A DNA stretch of 64,000 nt, taken from positions 107,454,207 to 107,518,206 of the forward strand of contig OY757917.1 in NCBI GenBank assembly GCA_963585895.1, written 5' to 3'. The notes under the pieces are model-generated. The model made no database searches and had not been told where the DNA came from. It worked only from the letters and a program-made list of their open reading frames with translations. The translations under genes and the position numbers were made by a program. The number at the start of each line of letters is the position of its first letter. Position 1 is the first letter of the stretch. Positions 30,037-41,700 of this stretch are shown piece after piece. This DNA is from Sepioteuthis lessoniana (lineage: Eukaryota; Mollusca; Cephalopoda; Myopsida; Loliginidae).

Positions 30037-32121
30037 ATGGCAGAGGCACCAAATTCACCAGGGTCATTATCACCCGACATTTTTAAAGATCAAAGTCCCC
30101 CCTCAAAGCCGGAAGAAAGATGGCCTGCACTTTCGCAGCCATCTTCGTCGGCCAGTTCAATCCAACCGGCGCAAAAGGTACCTTCACTGCCAGCCTCTTG
30201 GACAACAAAAGTAATCCAAAAAACACCAAAAGACTATTCAAAAATAAGAGAAAAATACGAGAAGTACTTCCAAGGGAATAGGATCCTCCCTATTCCCGAA
30301 CTTGTACAGGAAGTACAGCCAAAAATAATCTCGTTCGTTGTCACAGATTTAAAAACAAAGAGGCTGGCAGGTATCAAAAAAGATACTTTTGAAGGATTAC
30401 TAAAAGCAGCAGACATCCCCGCGAAGTACTACTGTAGACGTAGCTTCGCAACATGGGATGTTCTGTTACCATCAGAAGACCTTGCAGCCAAGCTGGCCGG
30501 CGAAAATGTCATCTCCAAGTACTTCCGGCTTCAGCCAGAGTACATGGGAAGACGTAAAATACGAATCACCGTGTGTAATGTCCCGATACAACTGAATGAG
30601 GAGGTCCTGGCTGCCTACCTCGTAAAACACGGAGAAATAGAAGATATTACCAAAGCTAAGTCAGTTAACGGGACAGCGCACGGTGATTATATCTTCACCA
30701 TGTGCCTGGACAGAGGGGGGTTCACATCCATACCTCACATAATAGAGTACGAACACCAGATAATGACAGTCGTAGTTGAGGGCAGGAAGCCCCAGTGCTG
30801 GAATTGCAAGCAGCTGGGGCACTTCTCAAAATCCTGCCCTCAAAAAACAACCAAATCAACTCCGGCCACAACAACAACAACAGAAACGACAACGAACACA
30901 ACGAACACAACGACAACTATAGCAGCAACAGCGACAACAACTGAAGTAAACAAAAACGAAACCCCTAAAACTAAAACCGGGGACAGCCCCAACAAAGAAG
31001 AGGGCTGGACCCAAGTAGTGAAAGGGGGAAAAAAGAAAAAAACTCCTATCAAAGAACCAGCAAAACAAACCCCCATCAAAGAACCAGCAACAGCAACAGT
31101 TTCAAAAAAACCAAACATCACCACGACTGCTAAAATTGACTCTAGTAGTACTCCTACCACAAGCACAGCCAAACCATCATCATCATCGACATCTGCAAGA
31201 TCATCATCATCATCGTCATTAACAAAAAAGAAAAACAAAGAAAATAACATTGAAAAAGAAGACGAAGCCATGGATTATTCAATTAACCTAAAACGGCGAA
31301 GGGATAGTGATGACTCGGTAGCTGGGGAGGGGGAGAAAAAACACATTAAGGGACCACACCAAGAAACACCAACACAGTCCCAAACACCCTCCCAACCTCA
31401 AGAAAAGGGCGAAAAGAAAAAAATTGAAAGACCAGCCCAAATTATTCCTCCCCCACAAAAACATCAAAATACCCCAGCACACCTCTCTGACTTCCCACTT
31501 TCCCCAAAATCACCTTCACTCTCACCAATCAGAACCCCTAAGCTCCTTACACGGGCACAATCGGTGACCAGGGAGTCACCAACAGCAGCAGCATCACCAT
31601 CATCAACAGAACTCAAGCCAAGGTCACGGTCGGCTTCAAACGAAGTCCGACGTGCCTTCACCGCATTTCATTTCTGCGAGGACATCCTCGAGCCCCAAAA
31701 CATGGACCACATTTTAAAAAAAACTTTAAAACCTTTATCATCACTTAAAAAAATAGACGGCAAGGACATCACCAACCCGTATCTTTTTAAGAGTGCCGCA
31801 ATGGTGACCACATTCGTCCGTTCGGCTGGACCCCGAACCAAAGAGCTTTGGCACTTTCTTGAGGGGGCCAGTCGAGCGGACGCAATGTTGGCGGATTTGC
31901 GCCACCAAAGTTTAAAAAAATTGCTTCCTTTTTGTTCGGGCAGGGTCCCGATTTTAGTTCACCCTACCTTCTATAGGTCCCTAAAATTGCGGTACCCCGT
32001 GGATGTCGGTGGAATTACCAGGGACGACCGAGTAAGTACTGAGCTCGGCACCGGATCCCTGCGTCAGGCCGTCGGCATCCTTACTCCCAAGGATTTCCGG
32101 CCCGTAGTCGACACTGAGTAA
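30037..32121 (+). CDS. ORF1, zinc-knuckle protein (unit 6, lineage B)
   Basis: The 694-residue product is the lineage B reference here. Relative to unit 4 it has GEKKKIERP, FTSIPHIIEY and FVRSAG. The Ser in FVRSAG is also found in lineage C. The N-terminal acidic/proline segment, RRM-like block, CCHC (254-267), KRRRDSDDS cluster and C-terminal domain are all present. Several serine residues followed by proline (SPKSPSLSPIRTP) in the linker could be phosphorylation sites. Confidence 0.92.
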   Translation: MAEAPNSPGSLSPDIFKDQSPPSKPEERWPALSQPSSSASSIQPAQKVPSLPASWTTKVIQKTPKDYSKIREKYEKYFQGNRILPIPELVQEVQPKIISFVVTDLKTKRLAGIKKDTFEGLLKAADIPAKYYCRRSFATWDVLLPSEDLAAKLAGENVISKYFRLQPEYMGRRKIRITVCNVPIQLNEEVLAAYLVKHGEIEDITKAKSVNGTAHGDYIFTMCLDRGGFTSIPHIIEYEHQIMTVVVEGRKPQCWNCKQLGHFSKSCPQKTTKSTPATTTTTETTTNTTNTTTTIAATATTTEVNKNETPKTKTGDSPNKEEGWTQVVKGGKKKKTPIKEPAKQTPIKEPATATVSKKPNITTTAKIDSSSTPTTSTAKPSSSSTSARSSSSSSLTKKKNKENNIEKEDEAMDYSINLKRRRDSDDSVAGEGEKKHIKGPHQETPTQSQTPSQPQEKGEKKKIERPAQIIPPPQKHQNTPAHLSDFPLSPKSPSLSPIRTPKLLTRAQSVTRESPTAAASPSSTELKPRSRSASNEVRRAFTAFHFCEDILEPQNMDHILKKTLKPLSSLKKIDGKDITNPYLFKSAAMVTTFVRSAGPRTKELWHFLEGASRADAMLADLRHQSLKKLLPFCSGRVPILVHPTFYRSLKLRYPVDVGGITRDDRVSTELGTGSLRQAVGILTPKDFRPVVDTE

Positions 32122-32135
32122 GGTAAGTGGGATTG

Positions 32136-35100
32136 ATGGCTCTAAACCTTGCTACTTTGAATGTGAGGGGATTGAGGGATCCGGGCAAGTGTACGCGCTT
32201 GCTTGGTGAACTTAAAACTCTCGGCGTAGATGTTGCTGCAGTGCAGGAAACCCACTTCACTTGCGGTGCCGACTGTCGTGTGCTGGAAAGCGATTTTAAC
32301 GTTTTCTCAGCATACGGCAGCCGTACCAGCGTTGGGGTTTCTTTGCTAGTTGGACGCAGCCTTGATGCTGATGTTGACGTTGTTTTTGCAGGTGACGGGG
32401 GCCGACTGGTTGTGGCCGATGTTGCCGTGAAAAGTTTCAAGTTTCGTCTGGTTGCGGTTTATGCGCCCAATATCGTTGTGGAGAGGGTTTCCTTTTTTCG
32501 TCGGTTGGCGCCGTTCCTGGACGATACGAAGCGGCTAGTTTTAATGGGTGATTGGAATGCGATCCTTGATCCCAAGATAGATAAGGTCGGGCGGGGAGCT
32601 AGGCGTGTGGGAAGGTGTGAAAGCAGCCTTGCCGGCCTCATGACTCGTCATGACCTCGTCGACAGGTTTCGTCTGGATCACCCAGGGCGGGAGATGTGGA
32701 CGTGGCTAGATAGTTCGCCCTCTGCCAAAGTAGGCTCCTACTTGGACAGAGTGTTAGTGAGACGAGCTGACATTGATTTTGTTAGTTGTCCCACGTTCCA
32801 CTTGATAGCGTGGACTGACCATAAACTTGTTAGAGTCAGTCTACGGTTAGCAAATAGGCCTAGTCTGGCCGGCTACTGGAAGTTCAATACCTCCTTACTG
32901 GAGATACGGGACTTCCGGGACCGGCTGGAATCCCTAATTCAGCGGGCGTTAGTGGGGGCGGTTACCGGCAATAGGTGGTGGGGATCTCTTAAACATAGGA
33001 TTAGAGATTTCGCTACCAAGTACGGTCGACAGCTCAACGTAGATAGGACCGCGGAAGCGAAATCTATAGACGATAGACTTTCCCGGGCGGTGGCTGGGGG
33101 GGACTCCCTAAACGTAGAGCTAGCTAGGGGGGACCTTGAGCGCGAGAGTAGCGAGCGCTACAAGGGATACGTAGTTAGATCTAGGTTAAAGAGAGTTCTC
33201 AACGAAGCTGTGAAAACGAACGCGACTGCGCGTGAAGAAGAAGTGCGAAGGTTCCCCGATCGGTATATCGGTTCTGTCAAGGCCCCGGATGGGCGACTGC
33301 TGCGATCGGCTCGTGAGATTCGTGACGCCTTTCGGGCGCACTTTCGGGATCGCTTTGCCCGCTGTACTGATCTCCCGCTCCGGGAGTTTCGTAGCTATCT
33401 TGCAGACTTTCCCCGCCTTGGGGTGGCTGAAGCGGCTAGCTGCGAGGGTGTGGTTACTGAATGCGAAGTCCGTGACGCGTTGAAGCAGGTCGGCCTCAAC
33501 AAGTCGCCGGGACTAGATGGTTTGCCCTACGAAGTGTACTTGAGGATGTCGCACATGTTTGTGCCTATTCTGACGGATATGTTCAACCATTGGTTCGCCC
33601 AGGGAGCCATCCCTGGTAGCGTTACCAAGGGCGTGATCACATTGCTGAAGAAAGGTGGCAGGCATGTTTGGGAGGGTTTAGACGATTACAGGCCCATAAC
33701 TCTGCTTAACACAGAGTTAAAGATTTTGGCCCGGGTCTTAGCGAATCGTTTACAGCTTGTCATTAGCGATCTGATCGGCTCTGAGCAGACCTTTGCTGTG
33801 AAGGGAAGATCGATCCAGGACAACCTGCACTTGATTCGCGAGGTCCTAGAGGGCATAGAAGACGACACCGAGGCCGCGCTGATCAGTTTAGATCAGTCCA
33901 AGGCCTTCGATAGGGTTGACCATCGGTTTTTGGCGACTGTTTTGGAGACTGCCGGATTCAAACCGGAGTTCCGCAGATGGATTAGCATGATGTACCACAA
34001 CCCTCAGGCAGTGGTGCAGGTGAACGGAAGGCGTTCGGGGGTGTTCGCGGTCGAGCGGTCGGTCCGGCAGGGCTGCCCGTTGTCTCCTCTTCTCTATGTC
34101 CTAGCTTTGGAGCCCCTGCTCCGTAGGCTTAGGGATAGGACGGCAAATCCGGCCCTGCGCGGTGTCCCTTTTGCTGGCCCTCTTTCGGCAAGGGTTTCCG
34201 CGTTCGCCGATGATATCACAGTGTTTGTATCCCGCCGTCTGGATATAAAGGCTGTGAAGAAGGCGGTTAGCGAGTACGAGCGGATTGCAGGAGCCAAGGT
34301 CAATTTTGACAAAAGCGAAGGTTTGCGGCTCGGTGCTTGGAGGGGTAGCAATACTCTTCCGGGGCCGTTCCGCTGGAGTGACGGACCCGTCCGCATCCTC
34401 GGGGTGTGGTTCGGGCCCGGCCTCCAACTGGAGCGAAATTGGTCGGAAATACAAGCCAAGGTGAATGCTCAGGTGGGAATCTGGCTTTCAAGGAGGTTGT
34501 CCTTAAAGGGCAGGGCGGAGGCGTGCGCCGTGTACGTCTTCCCCTTGATCCTTTACCGATTGGCTGTACTTCCTCTGCCTAAGGTAAATCGGTTGGCGCT
34601 GCAACGATCCCTTTCCAGATTGCTCTGGGGAGGTGCAAGGCCGATGGTCCGTAGGCAGGTCTGTATCCAACGTACACGCAACGGGGGTCTAGGTATGCCT
34701 GATCTGGAGAGCCACTGGCTTGCTGAAAGACTTGCATACTTGGGCAGAGCCTTGACGGGGGACGCAGTGTGGAGACTGAAGGCGAGTCGGACTTTTCCTC
34801 GCCTAAAGTCAGACCCAAAGGCTGAAGGTCGACGTAGGCCTTTGGGCGAAACACTGTTTGTCCGCGAGTGCCGAACGGCCCTTCGTAACCTTCTTGGGTC
34901 CAGTGACCTTTCACGGCCTCGAAAAGAACTATATCGGGAGCTAGTGGTGGGTTCCGCTTCTGATCCTCTCAGCGAGCGGCGCGGCTGGACGACGGAGGAG
35001 ATTCGCTCTCATTGGAATTGGGCGCCAGGATCGAGCTTCTTGAACAACTCCGAGTTCTCGCTCACCTGGCGACTTGTGCGAAATGCGTTACCCCTTGTCG

Positions 35101-35603
35101 GCTTGAACTACAAAGCGGGCCTGGCAGACATGCCCGATTGCGCTCGCTGCGGCAGTGGCTTGGAAGAAACGGCTGAGCACGCCTTCTACTACTGCGAGCG
35201 AGTTCGCCCGTTTTGGGATCACGTCGGCGAGTGGACGGCTCGCATCGAACCCAAACAGCTCGTGCTGCTCGACGTTGGTTACGTCGTGGACAACGTTCTT
35301 CCTCCGTATCAGGGTGAGAAGCGTGTGGTGTTTCTCGCGATCCTAGCTGTAGCTAGAATGGTGATTTGGACGACGCGAAACAAGGGATTGTATGACGATG
35401 CAAACTTTTCTCATCGTGATCTGATTTTGTATTTTCGGCATCAGCTGAGGGTCAAAATCAGATGCGATAGAAAACGCTTGGATCGCATAACATTCATCAA
35501 AAGGTGGGTGAATGCAGCGAGCCTGGTCGTGCGAAAGGGAGCAACGTTGGAGTCATCCTTCCCTCCTCTGCCGGCTCATGGCGTCTACGGTACGGGTCCT
35601 TAG
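32136..35603 (+). CDS. ORF2, APE endonuclease/reverse transcriptase (unit 6, intact)
   Basis: The frame is open for 1155 residues, with all catalytic residues kept. It shares LNVDRTAEA with unit 2 although the ORF1 types differ. It has Gly at the variable codon 34038-34040, Asp in IEDDTEA, Ser in GPLSARVS, Arg in SERRGW (shared with unit 7) and a private Ile in RITFIKRW. Nothing suggests loss of function. Confidence 0.95.
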   Translation: MALNLATLNVRGLRDPGKCTRLLGELKTLGVDVAAVQETHFTCGADCRVLESDFNVFSAYGSRTSVGVSLLVGRSLDADVDVVFAGDGGRLVVADVAVKSFKFRLVAVYAPNIVVERVSFFRRLAPFLDDTKRLVLMGDWNAILDPKIDKVGRGARRVGRCESSLAGLMTRHDLVDRFRLDHPGREMWTWLDSSPSAKVGSYLDRVLVRRADIDFVSCPTFHLIAWTDHKLVRVSLRLANRPSLAGYWKFNTSLLEIRDFRDRLESLIQRALVGAVTGNRWWGSLKHRIRDFATKYGRQLNVDRTAEAKSIDDRLSRAVAGGDSLNVELARGDLERESSERYKGYVVRSRLKRVLNEAVKTNATAREEEVRRFPDRYIGSVKAPDGRLLRSAREIRDAFRAHFRDRFARCTDLPLREFRSYLADFPRLGVAEAASCEGVVTECEVRDALKQVGLNKSPGLDGLPYEVYLRMSHMFVPILTDMFNHWFAQGAIPGSVTKGVITLLKKGGRHVWEGLDDYRPITLLNTELKILARVLANRLQLVISDLIGSEQTFAVKGRSIQDNLHLIREVLEGIEDDTEAALISLDQSKAFDRVDHRFLATVLETAGFKPEFRRWISMMYHNPQAVVQVNGRRSGVFAVERSVRQGCPLSPLLYVLALEPLLRRLRDRTANPALRGVPFAGPLSARVSAFADDITVFVSRRLDIKAVKKAVSEYERIAGAKVNFDKSEGLRLGAWRGSNTLPGPFRWSDGPVRILGVWFGPGLQLERNWSEIQAKVNAQVGIWLSRRLSLKGRAEACAVYVFPLILYRLAVLPLPKVNRLALQRSLSRLLWGGARPMVRRQVCIQRTRNGGLGMPDLESHWLAERLAYLGRALTGDAVWRLKASRTFPRLKSDPKAEGRRRPLGETLFVRECRTALRNLLGSSDLSRPRKELYRELVVGSASDPLSERRGWTTEEIRSHWNWAPGSSFLNNSEFSLTWRLVRNALPLVGLNYKAGLADMPDCARCGSGLEETAEHAFYYCERVRPFWDHVGEWTARIEPKQLVLLDVGYVVDNVLPPYQGEKRVVFLAILAVARMVIWTTRNKGLYDDANFSHRDLILYFRHQLRVKIRCDRKRLDRITFIKRWVNAASLVVRKGATLESSFPPLPAHGVYGTGP

Positions 35604-36321
35604 GGACCCCACCCCTGGTGAGTAAAACTGTTCCCTTTTTCTTCTGGTACCCAGGTACCTAGTTAGCAGTATGTTTGTGAGTCATTGTCCCCGTCATCTA
35701 GTTGTTAGTTCTCAAGATCTTCCCCATCCCCATTATTTTTGTACCTCAATCCGTATCCCAGTCCACGTTTACTGAAGATCTTGAACATTCATATGTATAA
35801 AAATCATATCACCTGCTTGTATTAACCCATACCACGCCCGACCCCTTATTTCTTTTCACCCCTGTAGATTAGGATCCCTGCCCCACCTAGGGTAGGTCCG
35901 ACTTGTTTCCGGTTCTTTCGCCCCGGAAAACAGTCGGCCTCCAATTTTATAGACGGGGGGATGGGAGGGCAACCAAACGGGGGATTTTTCCTTGTTTTTG
36001 TATATATTTCGGGGTTTTTCTCCCATTCCCATCACATTCATTGTAAATAAATCATACTTATAAATAAAATCATTCACGAATCTCGGGATTTTAAGTAGGA
36101 CTTCTTCATAGAGCAAATGTGGTATTTTGGTGATCGCAGCGCAAAAGGCGATGGATGAATGGATATTTATTGTATTGTTGATTGGGTCAGCGAATGTGGC
36201 TAGCTAGGTCTCCTTAGTTTATATAGAAAAGTATGACCGCTCCTTTCCCCTCCCCAAAAACTTCAAGGCCTTGTGCCTTCTGTGTACACTACACAGAAAT
36301 AAAGCAGACTCGAACCTTCAG
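35604..36321 (+). promoter_or_regulatory. 3' UTR and tail of unit 6
   Basis: Long form with several private substitutions (for example CCCCTTATTTC near 35845 and GTGATCGCAGCG near 36129). Hairpins lie at 35898-35937 and 36278-36298, TATATAG at 36220-36226 and the tail at 36304-36321. Confidence 0.65.
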
Positions 36322-36612
36322 TTTTTTGTCTGAGTTCAATTTGAAAAAGTAAGTTGTTTTATTGTTAAAATTGTTATTGCTTTGAAAAGTATTGTTATTT
36401 GTTGGAATTTTCTTGTTACTGTTTTTGAACTATTATTGTTGACTGCCCCTCCCCCAAACAATTGTTATTTTGTTTGTTGAGGGGGGTCAACGCTTGTTAT
36501 CCTCGGATCATTTTTGAAAAAACATAACGACTTATATCATCATCATCCAACGTATTTTCACCTACACAGAACATTCGACGGTCATCCTCCCCTAGCTGCC
36601 TCATAAGCAGCT
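36322..36612 (+). promoter_or_regulatory. 5' leader of unit 7 (lineage B)
   Basis: Same as unit 6. Large hairpin 36438-36491, start hairpin 36593-36613. Confidence 0.6.
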
Positions 36613-38697
36613 ATGGCAGAGGCACCAAATTCACCAGGGTCATTATCACCCGACATTTTTAAAGATCAAAGTCCCCCCTCAAAGCCGGAAGAAAGATGGC
36701 CTGCACTTTCGCAGCCATCTTCGTCGGCCAGTTCAATCCAACCGGCGCAAAAGGTACCTTCACTGCCAGCCTCTTGGACAACAAAAGTAATCCAAAAAAC
36801 ACCAAAAGACTATTCAAAAATAAGAGAAAAATACGAGAAGTACTTCCAAGGGAATAGGATCCTCCCTATTCCCGAACTTGTACAGGAAGTACAGCCAAAA
36901 ATAATCTCGTTCGTTGTCACAGATTTAAAAACAAAGAGGCTGGCAGGTATCAAAAAAGATACTTTTGAAGGATTACTAAAAGCAGCAGACATCCCCGCGA
37001 AGTACTACTGTAGACGTAGCTTCGCAACATGGGATGTTCTGTTACCATCAGAAGACCTTGCAGCCAAGCTGGCCGGCGAAAATGTCATCTCCAAGTACTT
37101 CCGGCTTCAGCCAGAGTACATGGGAAGACGTAAAATACGAATCACCGTGTGTAATGTCCCGATACAACTGAATGAGGAGGTCCTGGCTGCCTACCTCGTA
37201 AAACACGGAGAAATAGAAGATATTACCAAAGCTAAGTCAGTTAACGGGACAGCGCACGGTGATTATATCTTCACCATGTGCCTGGACAGAGGGGGGTTCA
37301 CATCCATACCTCACATAATAGAGTACGAACACCAGATAATGACAGTCGTAGTTGAGGGCAGGAAGCCCCAGTGCTGGAATTGCAAGCAGCTGGGGCACTT
37401 CTCAAAATCCTGCCCTCAAAAAACAACCAAATCAACTCCGGCCACAACAACAACAACAGAAACGACAACGAACACAACGAACACAACGACAACTATAGCA
37501 GCAACAGCGACAACAACTGAAGTAAACAAAAACGAAACCCCTAAAACTAAAACCGGGGACAGCCCCAACAAAGAAGAGGGCTGGACCCAAGTAGTGAAAG
37601 GGGGAAAAAAGAAAAAAACTCCTATCAAAGAACCAGCAAAACAAACCCCCATCAAAGAACCAGCAACAGCAACAGTTTCAAAAAAACCAAACATCACCAC
37701 GACTGCTAAAATTGACTCTAGTAGTACTCCTACCACAAGCACAGCCAAACCATCATCATCATCGACATCTGCAAGATCATCATCATCATCGTCATTAACA
37801 AAAAAGAAAAACAAAGAAAATAACATTGAAAAAGAAGACGAAGCCATGGATTATTCAATTAACCTAAAACGGCGAAGGGATAGTGATGACTCGGTAGCTG
37901 GGGAGGGGGAGAAAAAACACATTAAGGGACCACACCAAGAAACACCAACACAGTCCCAAACACCCTCCCAACCTCAAGAAAAGGGCGAAAAGAAAAAAAT
38001 TGAAAGACCAGCCCAAATTATTCCTCCCCCACAAAAACATCAAAATACCCCAGCACACCTCTCTGACTTCCCACTTTCCCCAAAATCACCTTCACTCTCA
38101 CCAATCAGAACCCCTAAGCTCCTTACACGGGCACAATCGGTGACCAGGGAGTCACCAACAGCAGCAGCATCACCATCATCAACAGAACTCAAGCCAAGGT
38201 CACGGTCGGCTTCAAACGAAGTCCGACGTGCCTTCACCGCATTTCATTTCTGCGAGGACATCCTCGAGCCCCAAAACATGGACCACATTTTAAAAAAAAC
38301 TTTAAAACCTTTATCATCACTTAAAAAAATAGACGGCAAGGACATCACCAACCCGTATCTTTTTAAGAGTGCCGCAATGGTGACCACATTCGTCCGTTCG
38401 GCTGGACCCCGAACCAAAGAGCTTTGGCACTTTCTTGAGGGGGCCAGTCGAGCGGACGCAATGTTGGCGGATTTGCGCCACCAAAGTTTAAAAAAATTGC
38501 TTCCTTTTTGTTCGGGCAGGGTCCCGATTTTAGTTCACCCTACCTTCTATAGGTCCCTAAAATTGCGGTACCCCGTGGATGTCGGTGGAATTACCAGGGA
38601 CGACCGAGTAAGTACTGAGCTCGGCACCGGATCCCTGCGTCAGGCCGTCGGCATCCTTACTCCCAAGGATTTCCGGCCCGTAGTCGACACTGAGTAA
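36613..38697 (+). CDS. ORF1, zinc-knuckle protein (unit 7, lineage B)
   Basis: The 694-residue product is identical to that of unit 6, including the serine and threonine runs. The stop TAA lies within TAAGGTAAGT, a donor-like sequence shared by every unit. ORF2 follows after 14 nt. Confidence 0.92.
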   Translation: MAEAPNSPGSLSPDIFKDQSPPSKPEERWPALSQPSSSASSIQPAQKVPSLPASWTTKVIQKTPKDYSKIREKYEKYFQGNRILPIPELVQEVQPKIISFVVTDLKTKRLAGIKKDTFEGLLKAADIPAKYYCRRSFATWDVLLPSEDLAAKLAGENVISKYFRLQPEYMGRRKIRITVCNVPIQLNEEVLAAYLVKHGEIEDITKAKSVNGTAHGDYIFTMCLDRGGFTSIPHIIEYEHQIMTVVVEGRKPQCWNCKQLGHFSKSCPQKTTKSTPATTTTTETTTNTTNTTTTIAATATTTEVNKNETPKTKTGDSPNKEEGWTQVVKGGKKKKTPIKEPAKQTPIKEPATATVSKKPNITTTAKIDSSSTPTTSTAKPSSSSTSARSSSSSSLTKKKNKENNIEKEDEAMDYSINLKRRRDSDDSVAGEGEKKHIKGPHQETPTQSQTPSQPQEKGEKKKIERPAQIIPPPQKHQNTPAHLSDFPLSPKSPSLSPIRTPKLLTRAQSVTRESPTAAASPSSTELKPRSRSASNEVRRAFTAFHFCEDILEPQNMDHILKKTLKPLSSLKKIDGKDITNPYLFKSAAMVTTFVRSAGPRTKELWHFLEGASRADAMLADLRHQSLKKLLPFCSGRVPILVHPTFYRSLKLRYPVDVGGITRDDRVSTELGTGSLRQAVGILTPKDFRPVVDTE

Positions 38698-38711
38698 GGT
38701 AAGTGGGATTG

Positions 38712-41700
38712 ATGGCTCTAAACCTTGCTACTTTGAATGTGAGGGGATTGAGGGATCCGGGCAAGTGTACGCGCTTGCTTGGTGAACTTAAAACTCTCGG
38801 CGTAGATGTTGCTGCAGTGCAGGAAACCCACTTCACTTGCGGTGCCGACTGTCGTGTGCTGGAAAGCGATTTTAACGTTTTCTCAGCATACGGCAGCCGT
38901 ACCAGCGTTGGGGTTTCTTTGCTAGTTGGACGCAGCCTTGATGCTGATGTTGACGTTGTTTTTGCAGGTGACGGGGGCCGACTGGTTGTGGCCGATGTTG
39001 CCGTGAATAGTTTCAAGTTTCGTCTGGTTGCGGTTTATGCGCCCAATATCGTTGTGGAGAGGGTTTCCTTTTTTCGTCGGTTGGCGCCGTTCCTGGACGA
39101 TACGAAGCGGCTAGTTTTAATGGGTGATTGGAATGCGATCCTTGATCCCAAGATAGATAAGGTCGGGCGGGGAGCTAGGCGTGTGGGAAGGTGTGAAAGC
39201 AGCCTTGCCGGCCTCATGACTCGTCATGACCTCGTCGACAGGTTTCGTCTGGATCACCCAGGGCGGGAGATGTGGACGTGGCTAGATAGTTCGCCCTCTG
39301 CCAAAGTAGGCTCCTACTTGGACAGAGTGTTAGTGAGACGAGCTGACATTGATTTTGTTAGTTGTCCCACGTTCCACTTGATAGCGTGGACTGACCATAA
39401 ACTTGTTAGAGTCAGTCTACGATTAGCAAATAGGCCTAGTCTGGCCGGCTACTGGAAGTTCAATACCTCCTTACTGGAGATACGGGACTTCCGGGACCGG
39501 TTGGAATCCCTAATTCAGCGGGCGTTAGTGGGGGCGGTTACCGGGAATAGGTGGTGGGGATCTCTTAAACATAGGATTAGAGATTTCGCTACCAAGTACG
39601 GTCGACAGCTCAACCTAGATAGGACCAAGGAAGCGAAATCTATAGACGATAGACTTTCCCGGGCGGTGGCTGGGGGGGACTCCCTAAACGTAGAGCTAGC
39701 TAGGGGGGACCTTGAGCGCGAGAGTAGCGAGCGCTACAAGGGATACGTAGTTAGATCTAGGTTAAAGAGAGTTCTCAACGAAGCTGTGAAAACGAACGCG
39801 ACTGCGCGTGAAGAAGAAGTGCGAAGGTTCCCCGATCGGTATATCGGTTCTGTCAAGGCCCCGGATGGGCGACTGCTGCGATCGGCTCGCGAGATTCGTG
39901 ACGCCTTTCGGGCGCACTTTCGGGATCGCTTTGCCCGCTGTACTGATCTCCCGCTCCGGGAGCTTCGTAGCAATCTTGCCGACTTTCCCCGCCTTGGGGT
40001 GGCTGAAGCGGCTAGCTGCGAGGGTGTGGTTACTGAATGCGAAGTCCGTGACGCGTTGAAGCAGGTCGGCCTGAACAAGTCGCCGGGACTAGATGGTTTG
40101 CCCTACGAAGTGTACTTGAGGATGTCGCACATGTTTGTGCCTATTCTGACGGATATGTTCAACCATTGGTTCGCCCAGGGAGCCATCCCTGGTAGCGTTA
40201 CCAAGGGCGTGATCACATTGCTGAAGAAAGGTGGCAGGCATGTTTGGGAGGGTTTAGACGATTACAGGCCCATAACTCTGCTTAACACAGAGTTAAAGAT
40301 TTTGGCCCGGGTCTTAGCGAATCGTTTACAGCTTGTCATTAGCGATCTGATCGGCTCTGAGCAGACCTTTGCTGTGAAGGGAAGATCGATCCAGGACAAC
40401 CTGCACTTGATTCGCGAGGTCCTAGAGGGTATAGAAGACGGCACTGAGGCCGCGCTGATCAGTTTAGATCAGTCCAAGGCCTTCGATAGGGTTGACCATC
40501 GGTTTTTGGCGACTGTTTTGGAGACTGCCGGATTCAAACCGGAGTTCCGCAGATGGATTAGCATGATGTACCACAACCCTCAGGCAGTGGTGCAGGTGAA
40601 CGGAAGGCGTTCGACGGTGTTCGCGGTCGAGCGGTCGGTCCGGCAGGGCTGCCCGTTGTCTCCTCTTCTCTATGTCCTAGCTTTGGAGCCCCTGCTCCGT
40701 AGGCTTAGGGATAGGACGGCAAATCCGGCCCTGCGCGGTGTCCCTTTTGCTGGCCCTCTTACGGCAAGGGTTTCCGCGTTCGCCGATGATATCACAGTGT
40801 TTGTATCCCGCCGTCTGGATATAAAGGCTGTGAAGAAGGCGGTTAGCGAGTACGAGCGGATTGCAGGAGCCAAGGTCAATTTTGACAAAAGCGAAGGTTT
40901 GCGGCTCGGTGCTTGGAGGGGTAGCAATACTCTTCCGGGGCCGTTCCGCTGGAGTGACGGACCCGTCCGCATCCTCGGGGTGTGGTTCGGGCCCGGCCTC
41001 CAACTGGAGCGAAATTGGTCGGAAGTACAAGCCAAGGTGAATGCTCAGGTGGGAATCTGGCTTTCAAGGAGGTTGTCCTTAAAGGGCAGGGCGGAGGCGT
41101 GCGCCGTGTACGTCTTCCCCTTGATCCTTTACCGATTGGCTGTACTTCCTCTGCCTAAGGTAAATCGGTTGGCGCTGCAACGATCCCTTTCCAGATTGCT
41201 CTGGGGAGGTGCAAGGCCGATGGTCCGTAGGCAGGTCTGTATCCAACGTACACGCAACGGGGGTCTAGGTATGCCTGATCTGGAGAGCCACTGGCTTGCT
41301 GAAAGACTTGCATACCTGGGCAGAGCCTTGACGGGGGACGCAGTGTGGAGACTGAAGGCGAGTCGGACTTTTCCTCGCCTAAAGTCAGACCCAAAGGCTG
41401 AAGGTCGACGTAGGCCTTTGGGCGAAACACTGTTTGTCCGCGAGTGCCGAACGGCCCTTCGTAACCTTCTTGGGTCCAGTGACCTTTCACGGCCTCGAAA
41501 AGAACTATATCGGGAGCTAGTGGTGGGTTCCGCTTCTGATCCTCTCAGCGAGCGGCGCGGCTGGACGGCGGAGGAGATTCGCTCTCATTGGAATTGGGCG
41601 CCAGGATCGAGCTTCTTGAACAACTCCGAGTTCTCGCTCACCTGGCGACTTGTGCGAAATGCGTTACCCCTTGTCGGCTTGAACTACAAGGCGGGCCTGG

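Larger units (their letters stand above)
29746..36321 (+). mobile_element. Unit 6, complete non-LTR retrotransposon, lineage B
   Basis: Both ORFs are open. The leader is the pure B form, starting TTTTTTGTCTGAGTTCAATT. This is the first of three consecutive B units (6-8) with identical ORF1 proteins. Confidence 0.95.
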